Part shown: in pieces, positions 11,721 through 22,879 of the stretch
Position numbering within the stretch: position 1 is the first letter of the stretch
Layout: every line of letters begins with the position of its first letter
Source: Seriola aureovittata
Taxonomy: Eukaryota > Chordata > Actinopteri > Carangiformes > Carangidae
Direction of reading: 5' to 3'
NCBI RefSeq assembly: GCF_021018895.1
Contig: NC_079381.1
Coordinates: 15,210,501 to 15,274,500 of the forward strand
Length of the DNA: 64,000 nucleotides
Position numbers and translations under genes: made by a program
Notes under the pieces: model-generated
The model's database searches: none
The model's input: only the letters and a program-made list of their open reading frames with translations
Told to the model about the DNA's origin: nothing

Positions 11721-14599
11721 CTGTGCACTCCCTCAGATACACCACAATTTATACATTGCACTAAAATTATTATTCAAATCATCAACATAGGCAAGAATAT
11801 AAAAAAATGCAATTTGCATACAGTCTCTGGTAGTAGGCTATTTATCTCTTTTCACAGGGTGCTTCCATTAAATTTATATTAAAAACTAATAACAGAAAAG
11901 TTAAATAATCGAAAAAAGCACACTGTGTACTTTTGATTGAGCTTAGTTATTAAATTAACTTTTAAACTTATTTCGATTTGCTTCTTCCAAACGTGTTTTT
12001 GATGCATCTTCCCAAACTAGATTTACTGGGGAAAAATAGAAATATAAAACATTAATACGTCTTGAAATTATAATATTTTATTTAAAAAAAAAAAAAAAGC
12101 ATTTTAAAAATAGATTGTTGCCTTTTCGTCTTGATTGACTATTGATTTCATCTTTCTGCAGTAATTACTCAATGAAAAAAACTAAAAGTCATACAACAAA
12201 GAAAGTCATGTTTTTGGAGTAAAAGAAAAAAAGAGAAAGAATTCTCCATATCTAAAGAGGTGCAGTACTATACATAGCCCAACGAATAAAACTCCTTTGA
12301 GGTGACATTTATATGTGAATGTTTCTAGTGCAGACGAGAGCAGAAAGCTGGATGTCATGCTTACCAGGGGAGTGAATAAAAATGTGAGTGTAATCAAAGA
12401 GTTTTACCAGTGCACCACATCATAGTGTTACTCATATTATTACTGAGGTTTCCTGCAGAGTAATGCAGGAGAAGACTGGATTCAAAGGGCTGAACTTTAA
12501 CACCATCTCACAGACGAACATAGTAACGTTAGTCTGTTAAAAACATAACAAATAGTAAACTCAAAGGAGCACAATCAATATTAAACTAATGAAGTGATCG
12601 CTAGTAAAAATCTTTTGGATCGAGCTGAAGCTCAGAGAATACTATGAATGTTGTATTTTCAGTTCAGCGCATAGACTGTGCTCAAAGAGAAAATGAAATC
12701 AAAAAGCTCCAGGTAACAATATTTGATTTCTTTTCAGAGTGCTCCTCACTGACATTAGAATGGTCATTAACACTCTCCAGTGCTCATTACAATAAGGGTG
12801 GATAGACAAACAGCAACAACAAACACCTTGAAATTACTCCAAAAAACAAGAAAAAAGAAAAAGAAAAGAAAAACCCCAAATTAATCTTTTAAAATCCAAC
12901 TGAGATATAAGCTTAGATCACTGACATTTGCTTTCAGATAATATTTGTCTTTTTTCAGACTTAATTCATCATCAGTGCTGGTGAAACAGTCTTAGAGGGA
13001 ACTACATCAGTAAGACTTATCACCTGCCTCTGCGGAGCTTTTTTAGCACCTTTCAGCTCATTGTTTTAGTTTTACAGCCCACCCACATTACAACTAGAGG
13101 GTAATGGCACTGTTGTGTTTACAGCCAACAGTGTCTCCTACAAATTCTGGTTAGTTAAAACTAATTTGCAAACAGCTAATACAGTTTATAGGAAACATAA
13201 CTGCGACCAGAATGTCGCAAATGAGAGAGGGTTGCAAATGACTGATTTTGCAGTACAATATCCATCTCGCCCAAAGTTTTCCATGGCTGCCGGCCAAACA
13301 GCTGACTACTCATTTCAGTCCAGGCGGCTACTTCATAATATTCATTTTTGATTTTAATAAAATAGTTTTGATTAATAAGTTGCGATTTTACAACCACGAG
13401 CCTCCGCTAAAGAGGGTAAGTAGAGAGCAGAGTCGTCTACCACCAATATTAGCTTTAATTGATGACAAATTAGTATTGACTGCACAGACAGGAGGCATAA
13501 AATTGATGCTGCGCGGTAAGTCTTAGGAAGTCCACTTAAAGCATTGCATTTTCCATCTACGCTACATAGATGTTAATGGACTTAATGGATGAAGGAATGA
13601 AATAATCCTCTTTTTTTAGATTTTGCTTTTTACAGAAGAGCCACACATCGCAAGCACACACTAAAACAGGCAATGTTGTCAAAGAAACAAGCCTTTGTCA
13701 TATGAACTAATGTAGCTATGCCTCAGCCTCACTGTAATTTTACAGTTTATAATATCTGAGAACACTTTCATGTTTTTTGTCTTTGATCAATTACACAAAC
13801 TAATGCCGGACGCCTCAAATCATGTTTGAAACATAAAATATGATGTAATGGAACTTCCTGCAATATACATATGATCAAGCACATAAGTTTTTCCGCACAA
13901 TACATTTTTATCCTGTCATTCCAGCAATTTTCTCCTGCTTTGTGTGTAACAAAGCGAATGTTCACTCTTCAGTCGCATGTGCTTACTGCTCACAGGTGTG
14001 GAGCTGAGAAGAAAAGGGAGAGCGAAGAAGTGGAAAAAAAAAAAAAGAAAAAAGAAAATTGTCAGTCAGTCAATCATGAATATTAGAGTGAATACATTCC
14101 TAAAGTTCTGGATGGGTTATAATTTCAATTGTTGTGAAGAATATTTCAATCTAGAACTAATGCGATGTTAAATGGAAAAGTGCAATTACAGTTCTTTTTA
14201 ATCGTTTTTTTTTTTTTTTGCTTGCTGACAAAGATTCTTCTGATCCGTCAGTAATAGGTGTAGTTTTAAATACTAATATCTATTTACAAATCATGTGGGC
14301 TAAAATGAACAAGGGTAATTGTGTTAAGAAATTACACAAAATGTGCATCTCAATATCCCCCGCGAGGCAGGGTCACTTCACAGAGGTGCAGCTGGCTGGG
14401 GGGAGTGGAGTTTTGGGGAAGGGGAGAGCAGAGAACATACTGATAAGTCATATGGATTATTTTGGACAGTTATAACCTACAGTATGAGGACGCGTTTGAT
14501 TGTACAGACAGTATATTAAGTCATAAAAAAGGGACCAAGTCACTAAAAGAAAAAATAATGTTAATACATTTAGGTAAAAAAAAAAAAATACTGCAAGCC
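11721..14599. other. intronic stretch without genes
   Basis: AT-rich; A runs near 12085 and 12850-12870. The 13080-13530 block is better mixed, but no exon was found. No repeat family recognised. Confidence 0.5.
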
Positions 14600-15440
14600 G
14601 CATTTGAATAAATCTGATATACGAAATATGACATTAATTAGCAATGGTCTGATGTCGGGGAGAGAGGGGCAGCACACATAAAAATGTCTTCGCAATATTC
14701 ATTAGAGCCATTACGATTGCTTTTTTTTTTAATGTATAAATGGTGTGCATGCTGAAAATTAGGCAAATGAGCATATTGAGCCTGAGACTTGAAATATCAC
14801 TTAAACCTTTCTATGTGATGTTTGAGTAAAGTAAGTGATACACATACTGCGCAGTGATGATGAAAAGTAGCTTTATTAACAGCACAGAAGAATAATGAGC
14901 TCCTTCAGCAAAATCACTTTTCTAATATATATATTTTTTTAAACTCTAGAAGCTACATGTCAGTCTCTTCAGCTGCAAGTTACCAGTCGTTTTAATTAGC
15001 CGTCATTTTGTATTCACGGAGCAATAACACGCATGTGTAAAAATTTTAAAAACCAATAGGTGACTGAAACAATTAAAGCTTAGAGCAATTAAATGTTAAC
15101 TCGCTTGGACTTTAATGGAATAATTGAAAGTGTCCTCAGCCACAGTAGCATTATTCCTGCCTGTGCCAGGGCATGGTGAAAATTAATTTCTGTAACCCCT
15201 GATTCCACGGGAGCCGAGGTTGCCTCAAATGCCTCGATGACCCACCACACTGATGGTCATACATCACCGGTGACTGCTTAATTATAAAGGGAGCCATTTC
15301 AACCGTGTAGGGTGCACTGTATCTTCATGCATATCTATCAGGACGGAGATAAGAATAGTAGTCCTCCCTTCCCATTGTGTGAGCTCGGGAATATTAAATG
15401 ACCCCAGGCATACGCTCAATTATACGAAATGAGCAGGACT
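14600..15440. other. candidate conserved noncoding element cluster
   Basis: Holds GACATTAATTAGCAATGG, AATATTCATTAGAGCC, GGCAAATGAGCATATTGAG, GAGCAATTAAATGTTAAC and GACTGCTTAATTATAAAGG, separated by well-mixed sequence. A T10-A run (near 14721) and an AT patch (near 14925) interrupt it. Dense TAATTA/ATTAG and octamer-like words without repeats suggest enhancer-type sequence; cross-species alignment would decide. Confidence 0.35.
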
Positions 15441-18400
15441 GAGTTTTTAAATATGAGATGTTTTCTATTCATTTCGTTTTTTTTTAGACTTTCATTTTGG
15501 TTTTGGTGGTTGGCTAACTTGTGTATTTAACATACTGTCCAGATAGTCAATGAAACATGTCTAATTTCCATTCCGTGTTGTGCTGCAGACACCATGATCC
15601 CATAGAATAGATGATTATGCTCTGTAACGTGGCATATGAAAGGCTCTGAACTGCCAGCCTTTACTGCATCTCATTTTGGTAAAATACTACCTGTCCTCCC
15701 CGTGAACTCAAACATGCCATTTCTTTGAAAAATCCTCCACAGTGCTACACACAATATGACTGATAGCTGTTTCCTCTGAACTTCATATTCAAAGTCCCAC
15801 TGCATTATATCATCCCCAGTTCTGATGAGAAAGAAATGCAATTATATCGCACCTATAATTCTTTTTCAACCCCCCAAAAAAGAAAAGGAAAAAAAAGGAA
15901 AAAGAAAAAAAAAATTCTATATTACATCATGCATTGTGCATCATGGATGGTTTCTGGTGGAGAGGTTGCATTGAGGGGAGAAAATTGCTTTTTCTCTGTG
16001 ATCTGTCTTAGCTGTGGGTTGGGGGCTTTGTTTAAGGGCTGCTTCAGTACATCTCAGAGGTCTGATCAAACCACCGGTGTGACTCCTCTCTGGAGGCAAA
16101 CTGTCTGGTGTTAGATGTTAATAATTCCATGAATCACATTATCTTTTCTCCTTTTCTTTCTACAAGGCTGTGAAAGTTCTTTCTGAAATGGTCTAAATTC
16201 TATCAATCATCTTTGCCTCCAATAGTGTTTTTTACTCTCTTTGTGTGTGTGTGTGTGTGTGTGTGCGTGTGCGCATGCTTCTAATGTTCACATACTTTTT
16301 TTTTTTTTTCTGCAAATGTATGATGAAGAAAAACTAGCTGCACAACTGCTACATTCGACTTCTCATCACGGAGACTGAGACCGCAGTGAGACAGTGACAG
16401 ACAGCAGGGAAGTGCAATGGAGTACTTCACTGAAACTGATATATAGAAAACTACCCTTTCAATGATTTACAGTCACAGTTTGGCTACTGCCAGAACATCC
16501 TTCAAAAGGTGCAAATCAAAGAGAGTAAAAGCAGTTTGACAAAAAGCCAACAACAACAAATAAAATCCTTGCAACAGTTGCTCAAGTGCTTTGATGACAC
16601 AATGCAAATCAAACATTCTCAGATGAAGGCCTCCAGGCAGGGCCCAGGGAAGAGTGCATGTCGTCATTCGGAAATGGGGCAAAAAATTGATATAGTAGGT
16701 GCATTATATTAGATCACAAAGGAGGCATGGCTCCAAGACAGACTACTATACTGAACAGTAGTCATAGTCAGACACTGAAAACGAGGGAAATGTGGTCAGA
16801 GGAAGAACCCAGACTCCCTTTTTCACAACAAAGATCTCATTTCATTCTCTTGATGATTTCATACAGGGAAGATATTAAACATGATTTAAAATACACACAA
16901 ATGGAGTGTAATGCACTATTTGGAAGCAAGCACAAAGTATTTAAAACATCCAATGAAACGCCATCCTCATTAGCATAACTATGCTAATGTTTTTTTATGC
17001 TTTTGTTTTATTGTTGTTTTTTTTTTGGGGGGGGGGTTGACATGTTCAATGCTCTCTATCAGTACACTTAAAACTAGTAACGGCACTCTGAGGTCTGAAG
17101 TGAATCATTCTTAAAAACAGCAGTATATTCTGAGTGTATCATAATGTATGACTTGCTCTTAAGAGTCAGAAATTACTTTTTAAGATAACTCACAATTAAA
17201 CAATCATCCCACGCTTCTGTGATTTTTTTTTCTTTCTTTACAATGCAGGAAGGTAAATTAATTATAATAATGATATTTAATTTAATTATAATTTTTTTTC
17301 TTCTCATTTTTCAATGAAATAATAAATATGTCAGGAAAGTGCTTTGAGAAAGGACATAAAGTCGTGAGATTGGAGGTACAGCATCTGCACATGTGATCAC
17401 TGAGGAACACTGCTATCTTTTGGGAAATCTCTCTGAATTAATGCATTTAAAATACAGTCAGTGTACCAGCGCTCAGCAGATGCTCAGCACTCAGCTTTTC
17501 CCCCTGTGATGTTGCGAATTATTGTGATACATTTAATACGTTTTGAGCACAAACTGTTATGCCTGTATATTAAGCATCAACATTTGGCAGAAAACTTCAG
17601 GTTGATGGGGTGGCGACAAAGTGCCATGTTGCCGTTTGCATGAAAGAATTGCTACGCTTTGGGTGGTAAACATGTGTTTGTAAGCACTAAAATGTGCGTG
17701 CATTGTCAAGGCAGATATGTTGCTTACAAATAAAGACACAACCATTCTATGAATAACTTCTGTTGATGCGAGCCTTGAGAGGAACAAAGCCATAAAGAAA
17801 AAAAAACACTGTAAACAAAATGATTTGTGCGGAAAAACACAAACACACATAAATAAATAAATATCTTAAGAAAAGCCCATTTAATAGTCCACATAATATT
17901 ATACATAATAGAGTATTACAAAAAATGTCAGCAACTTCGCATTCTTTCAACACATTCTTACATTGTAAATATGACACTGTCAAATTAACTGGTTATGAGC
18001 GAGTCACTCAGTGGAAAACAAATTTATCTGATCTTTCCGTCAGTCAATTGTCATTTTCACCCGCGTTTAGGCCGATACCGGCGTCTCCGCCTGCTGCTGT
18101 CGTATGACGGAGAGGCAGGGTAGGGGACGGACAGCGAAAAAAGCTGAGAGACTCGGGGAAACGATTGCTTGAGTGAGTGAGAAACTGGCAGCTCAATGCC
18201 AGAAGAATAGAGTGCTCACACTTCAGCCTGGCCCAGAACTGACAGCATCAGACATAATGATGTTCACTCAAAGAGCCAGGAGAAACCTTGGGGCCATAAG
18301 GCCAAACCCGAGTCTTCTGTCCTGCTCTGACTGCTTCGATACGCTCCTCTTTTCATTCCGTCTTTGCATTTTAAACAATAATGCCTCTTTATAGAGATGC

Positions 18401-19299
18401 CAGTCGATAAGATAAAGGCAACTCCCCATACACATGTATTCAATAATACAGTGCGCGATTGCGCTGCTGTCAAGAAAACAAACACCATGCAGTGCAGCTA
18501 GAAATTCCCGTCTAGCACAAATGAAATGTTAATGCTAGAAAAGGCCTACCACTGCCAGACAGGAAAATAACAGATGTGGTCTCTTGTGGTATGGTGAAAG
18601 GCCAGCTGGTCAGCATGCTGACTTCAGTAGCAAAAAAGACATGATAAGAGACAAGAGCTACCATAGCACCAAAACATGAATCCATCACTCTTCAAATGAC
18701 ATAGTAGAATATAAAAATACATTTAATTAAATATAATACATACTACAGAACCTACAATCAATCTACAGCACTGGATTGAGAACTGTGAGAGAGAGGATGG
18801 AGACTCGATTCCTTCCACTAGGCTGATCTGTGGGAGGACAGAAAGGTTGGATTGCTTTCAAATGCAAACTTCTCCATGCCCATGTTAATCAGGATGATAT
18901 ATGTAACGGGTGACATCTGAATAAACGCAGAGAAATGGAAAGCTTAAAAATCTCAAGTGCAAAAATCTATTTGTTTAACAGGGAGCTGCATTTGGCGCTG
19001 CGTTTTAGACCAGCTGTAGTTGTAATAGGGTCTTGATACTGAAGAGCAGTTCAGAGGACAGAGTAATCTTCAGAGTGGAAAAGCAGACAAAGGAGTGAGT
19101 GACTGTTTCAAGGTTCTGAATGCTTTAATCCAACGGAAATGTGCAGAAACTATTTTCAAATCAAAATGAAGGTCTCATTCAAAAACGATGCGTCGATTTT
19201 AACTGTTGTCAAAATGTGGGTAAAAGGCCTATTATTAAATTCTGGAAGGTTATTGCCATGTCAAAGTAAAGAAAAAATAACTGATGTAAATAATACAAT
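15441..19299. other. intronic stretch without genes
   Basis: Contains the TG array, a T-run/G-run junction near 17020-17038, AT-rich stretches at 17230-17330, and short unrecognised ORFs. A GC-richer patch at 18050-18130 (GCCGATACCGGCGTCTCC) has no splice-bounded frame. Confidence 0.5.
16242..16274 (+). repeat. (TG)n microsatellite with GC interruption
   Basis: TTGTGTGTG array of about 12 units followed by CGTGTGCGC. Alternating purine-pyrimidine throughout. Confidence 0.93.
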
Positions 19300-19490
19300 T
19301 AATGATAGATGAACACTGCCATGGCTTAAAGAGCCTCTTGATTAGAACAGAGCCATTGTTAACATTATTAGTAATACATTTCCCTGCTATAACATAAAGG
19401 CAAAAGGCCCATCTATAAAAATCACACTGCCGGGAAAGAACTGATTGTCATACCGGGTCAGATGCTGATGTCAAAGATTTCAACATTTTA
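19300..19490. other. candidate conserved noncoding element
   Basis: Contains TGCCATGGCTTAAAGAGCC, GAGCCATTGTTAACATTATT and CATACCGGGTCAGATGCTG in a repeat-free block, with a SOX-like CATTGTT word beside homeodomain cores. Texture-based call only. Confidence 0.28.
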
Positions 19491-19852
19491 AACATTTTTT
19501 ATTGTTCATCATACACACAGTGAGAGAAGGTAGAGAAAGGAGGACTGTGAAGTAAAGAAAGAACCCCAAGGAGAAAAAGTGCAAGTGCATTAACTTCTGT
19601 GAAGCCACATGAACAAGGCACAGCACTACGCATGAACCTCGGTTCAACTTTATAAATGTTTAAATGGTTATTATCATTATCTTATAGTTATATTACTTTG
19701 AGTGCAAAGTTGACGCTGCTGTAAAGAATCCTCTCCGCTCTTAGGAGAGTGTCTAGAATAAAGTTTTATAAAAATGTCTCATTACAGTGTACGCAGTAAT
19801 AACAAAGTTTAGTGTTGACCTCAAGGACAAATGCTAAAATCCCTGTAACTGC

Positions 19853-19879
19853 AAAAAAAAAAAAAAAAAAAAAAAAAAA
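19853..19879 (+). repeat. A27 homopolymer
   Basis: Pure A run of 27. It is not preceded by a recognisable retroposed sequence. Confidence 0.95.
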
Positions 19880-20040
19880 GAAACTAAAAACGAGACCATA
19901 GGTCGACTGTAGGATGAGGTTAATGAAAGCAACAAAGGAAGAAGCAACATAAAAAGAGAGACAAAGTCTGAGTTGGGGCAGTTGGATGGAAGAGACCACT
20001 GCTTGTTTCCCATGTGAAACAGAGAGTCAACATTAGCTGC

Positions 20041-20290
20041 GTTTGGGCGTTTTCTTCATGAACTAAAAAGGTTCCTGTGGCCCATTGTTGTCTGCGTTTC
20101 CACCGCGGCCTAAAATACCGGGAAGATTATTTACTTTAATTATTACATTATTCACAGCACTTCGAGGACATAACATGAACGAGAATACGGGATAAATCGC
20201 ATCCTGTATATATTCAATAAAGGACGCAGCGTTTTATTTCCCGTATTATAGGCGTTTATTTTCATCCATGACTGAGTGACTGATAACAAA
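20041..20290. repeat. probable DNA-transposon fragment with ACGGGA palindrome
   Basis: Contains AAAAAGGTTCCTGTGGCCC, CTGCGTTTCCACCGCGG and, at 20184-20247, an inverted repeat with arms AATACGGGATAAA and TTTATTTCCCGTATT around a core where CGCATCCT also pairs with AGGACGC. The words GCGTTTCCACCGC and TACGGGA recur in fish nonautonomous DNA elements. No ends could be fixed. The GA-rich stretch after 20590 may or may not belong to it. Confidence 0.4.
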
Positions 20291-20589
20291 GTTCAGGTAG
20301 TTGCCACTGACAAGCTCCTATGGGTTGTATCCAAGGGTTGGGACAAGCAGACTATATGGTCCTTTAAGTTGGAGAAATTCTTGCTGGAATAACAGTTTGA
20401 TTACACTCTAATAGTTCATGTCAAGCTGTTAACCCACATATCTCTTGTTGAAGTGTTAATTCTGCGGTGAGTGCGCCATAAACCGTATGACACTTCCACA
20501 CCACCACCATAACTCAGTCAGTTTCCACTGCCAGGTAATGACAGGTGTCATGCTAGCCTTATGCACACCTCCTCACTTGAAGTGTCACC

Positions 20590-20885
20590 AAAAGGTGTTT
20601 TGAAGGTGAAAGAGGAGGAGGCGGAGCTGTGAGCAGGAGAGGTGAGAGGATTCGAGAGAACACGGAGGTGGATCGAGCGAGGAGATGGTGCATGTAGAAG
20701 AGAGGGCAGACAGAAATAGAGAAGGCGGTGGGATGTGCGAGGAGAGGTGAGGTATAAAGTCAACAACAGAAAAGGTGCGAAATAACGGACTTGAAGCCTA
20801 AAAAGTTGGAATTTGTTGGGGGAAAGTGCAGGGGTGAAGTGACGAGAAAAATGAGAGACCAGGAGAGGAGGAGAGAGCTGTAAAA
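20590..20885 (+). other. purine-rich (GA-rich) tract
   Basis: Nearly 300 bases strongly biased to G and A on the plus strand (AGAGGAGGAGGCGGAGC, GGAGAGGTGAGAGG and so on). This creates a spurious 113-codon ORF on the minus strand made of Ser/Pro/Leu/Phe. Polypurine asymmetry of this kind can form triplex DNA. No coding signature. Confidence 0.6.
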
Positions 20886-21539
20886 ACACAGCTAGCAGTA
20901 TTTACGGTAAGTTAAACAAGAAGGGGTAAAGCACTTAAAAAGTATTGACATCCATAAAGATGAGAGGACGTTACCAAATAAACGCTTTAAAAAGGCAAGC
21001 AGAGCGACAGAATGGTCAATTACAGCACATAAAGTGGTGAAAGTGCAGAGGTTGGTTTTAATGATAAAGTCTGGAGGAAGGAAAATGTTTTGGTGAAAGG
21101 ATGCTGCAGAACAATGTATATACGTATGTATATGTATCATTTAAAGCATTAGCAAATCCTTACACACACATACCATAACAACACCCCATTGACAACAGGT
21201 AATATAACAAGAGGTGCATTATAAGTAAAGCTGGTCAGCTGAGCCTTCACCAGATCTTAACCCCACCGTGTCCACACTGGAGTCATTATTCTTTCCTCTC
21301 TCTGGTATCAGTTACACTAACTCCAATTCTTCCTGTAGAAAAAAAAGGCCTTAATACCAGCTGGAAGGACAAACAATAACACCACGCTCATTATGCAGCA
21401 CGGAGATAAGTTGTTGCTTATCTGAAGCGTGTGATCACATCGAGGTGTCTCGACACACTTACCAATAAGAGAGGATTAACAGTGGCAGCGACACACTGTG
21501 GGACTCTGACGGACAGGTCATCAGCATGCACTAGTTACT

Positions 21540-21960
21540 CTCCATAAATAGATCCTTCATACATATCTGATGGTGGCACGGCACTTCAAACATGGCAGAA
21601 AAGGCCGGGTCACATCCGTATTTTAGATGGTGACATTTCATGGCATAATCAATTCATCTTAATGGAATTGATGTGATAAGTCGATTCTCTCGCAAGTGCA
21701 AAGTAAATCTGTGCAAACGCAGTTTTTCCCTTTGAATTCAACTCTGATGCAAATGAGTGCCATCGACCAATAGCAAGCTGTCTGCGCTTACTATTGGCAG
21801 TGCTGATCTTTAGGGTAATGGAAAGCAGGAGAGGAAGCTATCCTCGCTTATTACGTAGCTGTGTTGCACCATCAACTTTTAATTGACCTCCACAAAAGAG
21901 GAATGCTTTGCAAACAGGGCTTAATGGTAAATGTCCTTTGAATAAACTGTGTCAACTTAT
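21540..21960. other. candidate conserved noncoding element
   Basis: Repeat-free block about 0.5-1 kb beyond the astn2 exon, on its intron 3' side. Holds ATAATCAATTCATCTTAATGG, CTCTGATGCAAATGAGTGCC (octamer-like ATGCAAAT), the inverted CCAAT hairpin and ACTTTTAATTGACCTCC. The proximity to the exon and the mixed composition make it one of the better candidates in the downstream intron. Confidence 0.35.
21767..21797. other. stem-loop of inverted CCAAT boxes
   Basis: CCAATAGCAAGC and GCTTACTATTGG pair at 11 of 12 positions around a 7-base loop (TGTCTGC). It sits inside a longer non-repetitive stretch that looks like a conserved noncoding element. The stem is too short for a microRNA precursor. 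Confidence 0.6.
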
Positions 21961-22486
21961 TGTCTCATTAGTAACCAAGCTAACAACCCCACCCCCCTCT
22001 TCAATAACCCTTCATTGAATAAAATGATGCATAATCTCAAGAACAAAATGCCAGAGGGAGTACATGGCATATTACAAAGAAAACAGGAGCGAGCAGGAGG
22101 AACTATTGTGCGACTGTAGCAGTAGTTGGTTAATGTGTAAGTTTTGCTGTGCCACTTTCTGGTGTGACCTTAAGGCTGACAAAAATTCATATGACAACCA
22201 CCAACTGGGAATATCTTGCAGAGTGCAGATTAACATGCTCACACTGTCTAGTTATGACACTATATGACACTTATGACACTCTAGAAGGACGAAGGTCCTA
22301 ACAACAGCAGCCAACAGTGACACATGACGCTGTGGATGGCCGTATAGACTCGAACAGTCAAATGTAACCACAAAAGGATTTCAAAAACAGCGCGTTTCTC
22401 TACGCAGTTGCCACACATGCATTCATAGCTGATCATATGTTTATCCGCATCCACATTTAATCAACCACATCGGCGTTATAACTTAC

Positions 22487-22674
22487 CATAACTGAGATGT
22501 GCAGCAGATGCATATGTTCATGGAGGACGTGAGCAGGCTCCCGGGCCGTGGGTTGTGTCGTCTGGGCCAGAAGCTCAGACTCAGTCATGGACACGTGGAA
22601 GTACAGTGTTCCATTTTCCAACCACTGCTGCTTCCAGTGCACCTGAGAAATATCTTCACCCGTACCCGACATCT
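22487..22674 (-). CDS. astn2: astrotactin-2-like internal coding exon
   Basis: Internal exon of an astrotactin. Astrotactins are large neuronal membrane glycoproteins; ASTN2 is linked to glial-guided neuronal migration and to trafficking of ASTN1 and synaptic proteins. Seen: read on the minus strand, a pyrimidine-rich stretch ending CTCTGCAG is followed by AG, then 62 codons from ATG 22672-22670 to ATG 22489-22487, then the donor GTAAGT. The frame starts MSGTGEDISQVHW, continues WLENGTLYFHVSM and ends LLHISVM. It contains one N-glycosylation sequon (N-G-T, exon residues 20-22). From memory of the family, this lies in the extracellular N-terminal part, and HISVM directly precedes the first membrane segment, so the next exon should encode a Gly-Gly-hydrophobic run. 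YFHVSM and the exon length favour ASTN2 over ASTN1. The exon enters in phase 1 (the first two bases finish a codon, probably Glu) and leaves in phase 0. An alternative acceptor two bases downstream would make entry phase 0. The middle (TESELLAQTTQPTAREPAHVL) is the least conserved part. The exon count is not certain. Confidence 0.92.
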
Positions 22675-22852
22675 CTGCAGAGACACAAGGAGGGAGGGTA
22701 ATTTAATCCATGAGAGATTAACATTTAAACAGTGTCTTAAAGTGCAAATTTTTAAAGGGAAAAAAAAAACAACAGCTGAATAATGTGTGATGAATAAGCC
22801 AAAGTTCAAATGTGACGGTTATGTGTTACGCATTAGCATTCCAGTGCGCTAC

Positions 22853-22879
22853 TCTCTCCCTCTCCCTCTCTCTCTCTCT
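22853..22879 (+). repeat. (CT)n microsatellite
   Basis: CTCTCTCCC then CTC units, about 180 bases upstream (5') of the astn2 exon acceptor on the minus strand, where it reads as GA repeats. Confidence 0.9.

Larger units (their letters stand above)
1..22486 (-). other. astn2: downstream intron of astn2, partial
   Basis: It starts at the GTAAGT donor (22486 downward on the minus strand) and runs off the left edge. I searched the minus-strand translations for the family's next exon (membrane segment followed by a basic cytoplasmic stretch) and did not find it. The intron contains one V-SINE-type SINE, one tRNA-like SINE head, several A/T runs, two CA arrays and one TG array. The ORFs present are short and low in complexity. 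Confidence 0.75.

Noticed and set aside
20548..20889. 113-codon minus-strand ORF
   Set aside because: Produced by the polypurine tract on the opposite strand; Ser/Leu/Phe/Pro-rich with no motif.
21767..21797. microRNA precursor
   Set aside because: The 12-bp stem is too short for Drosha/Dicer processing.
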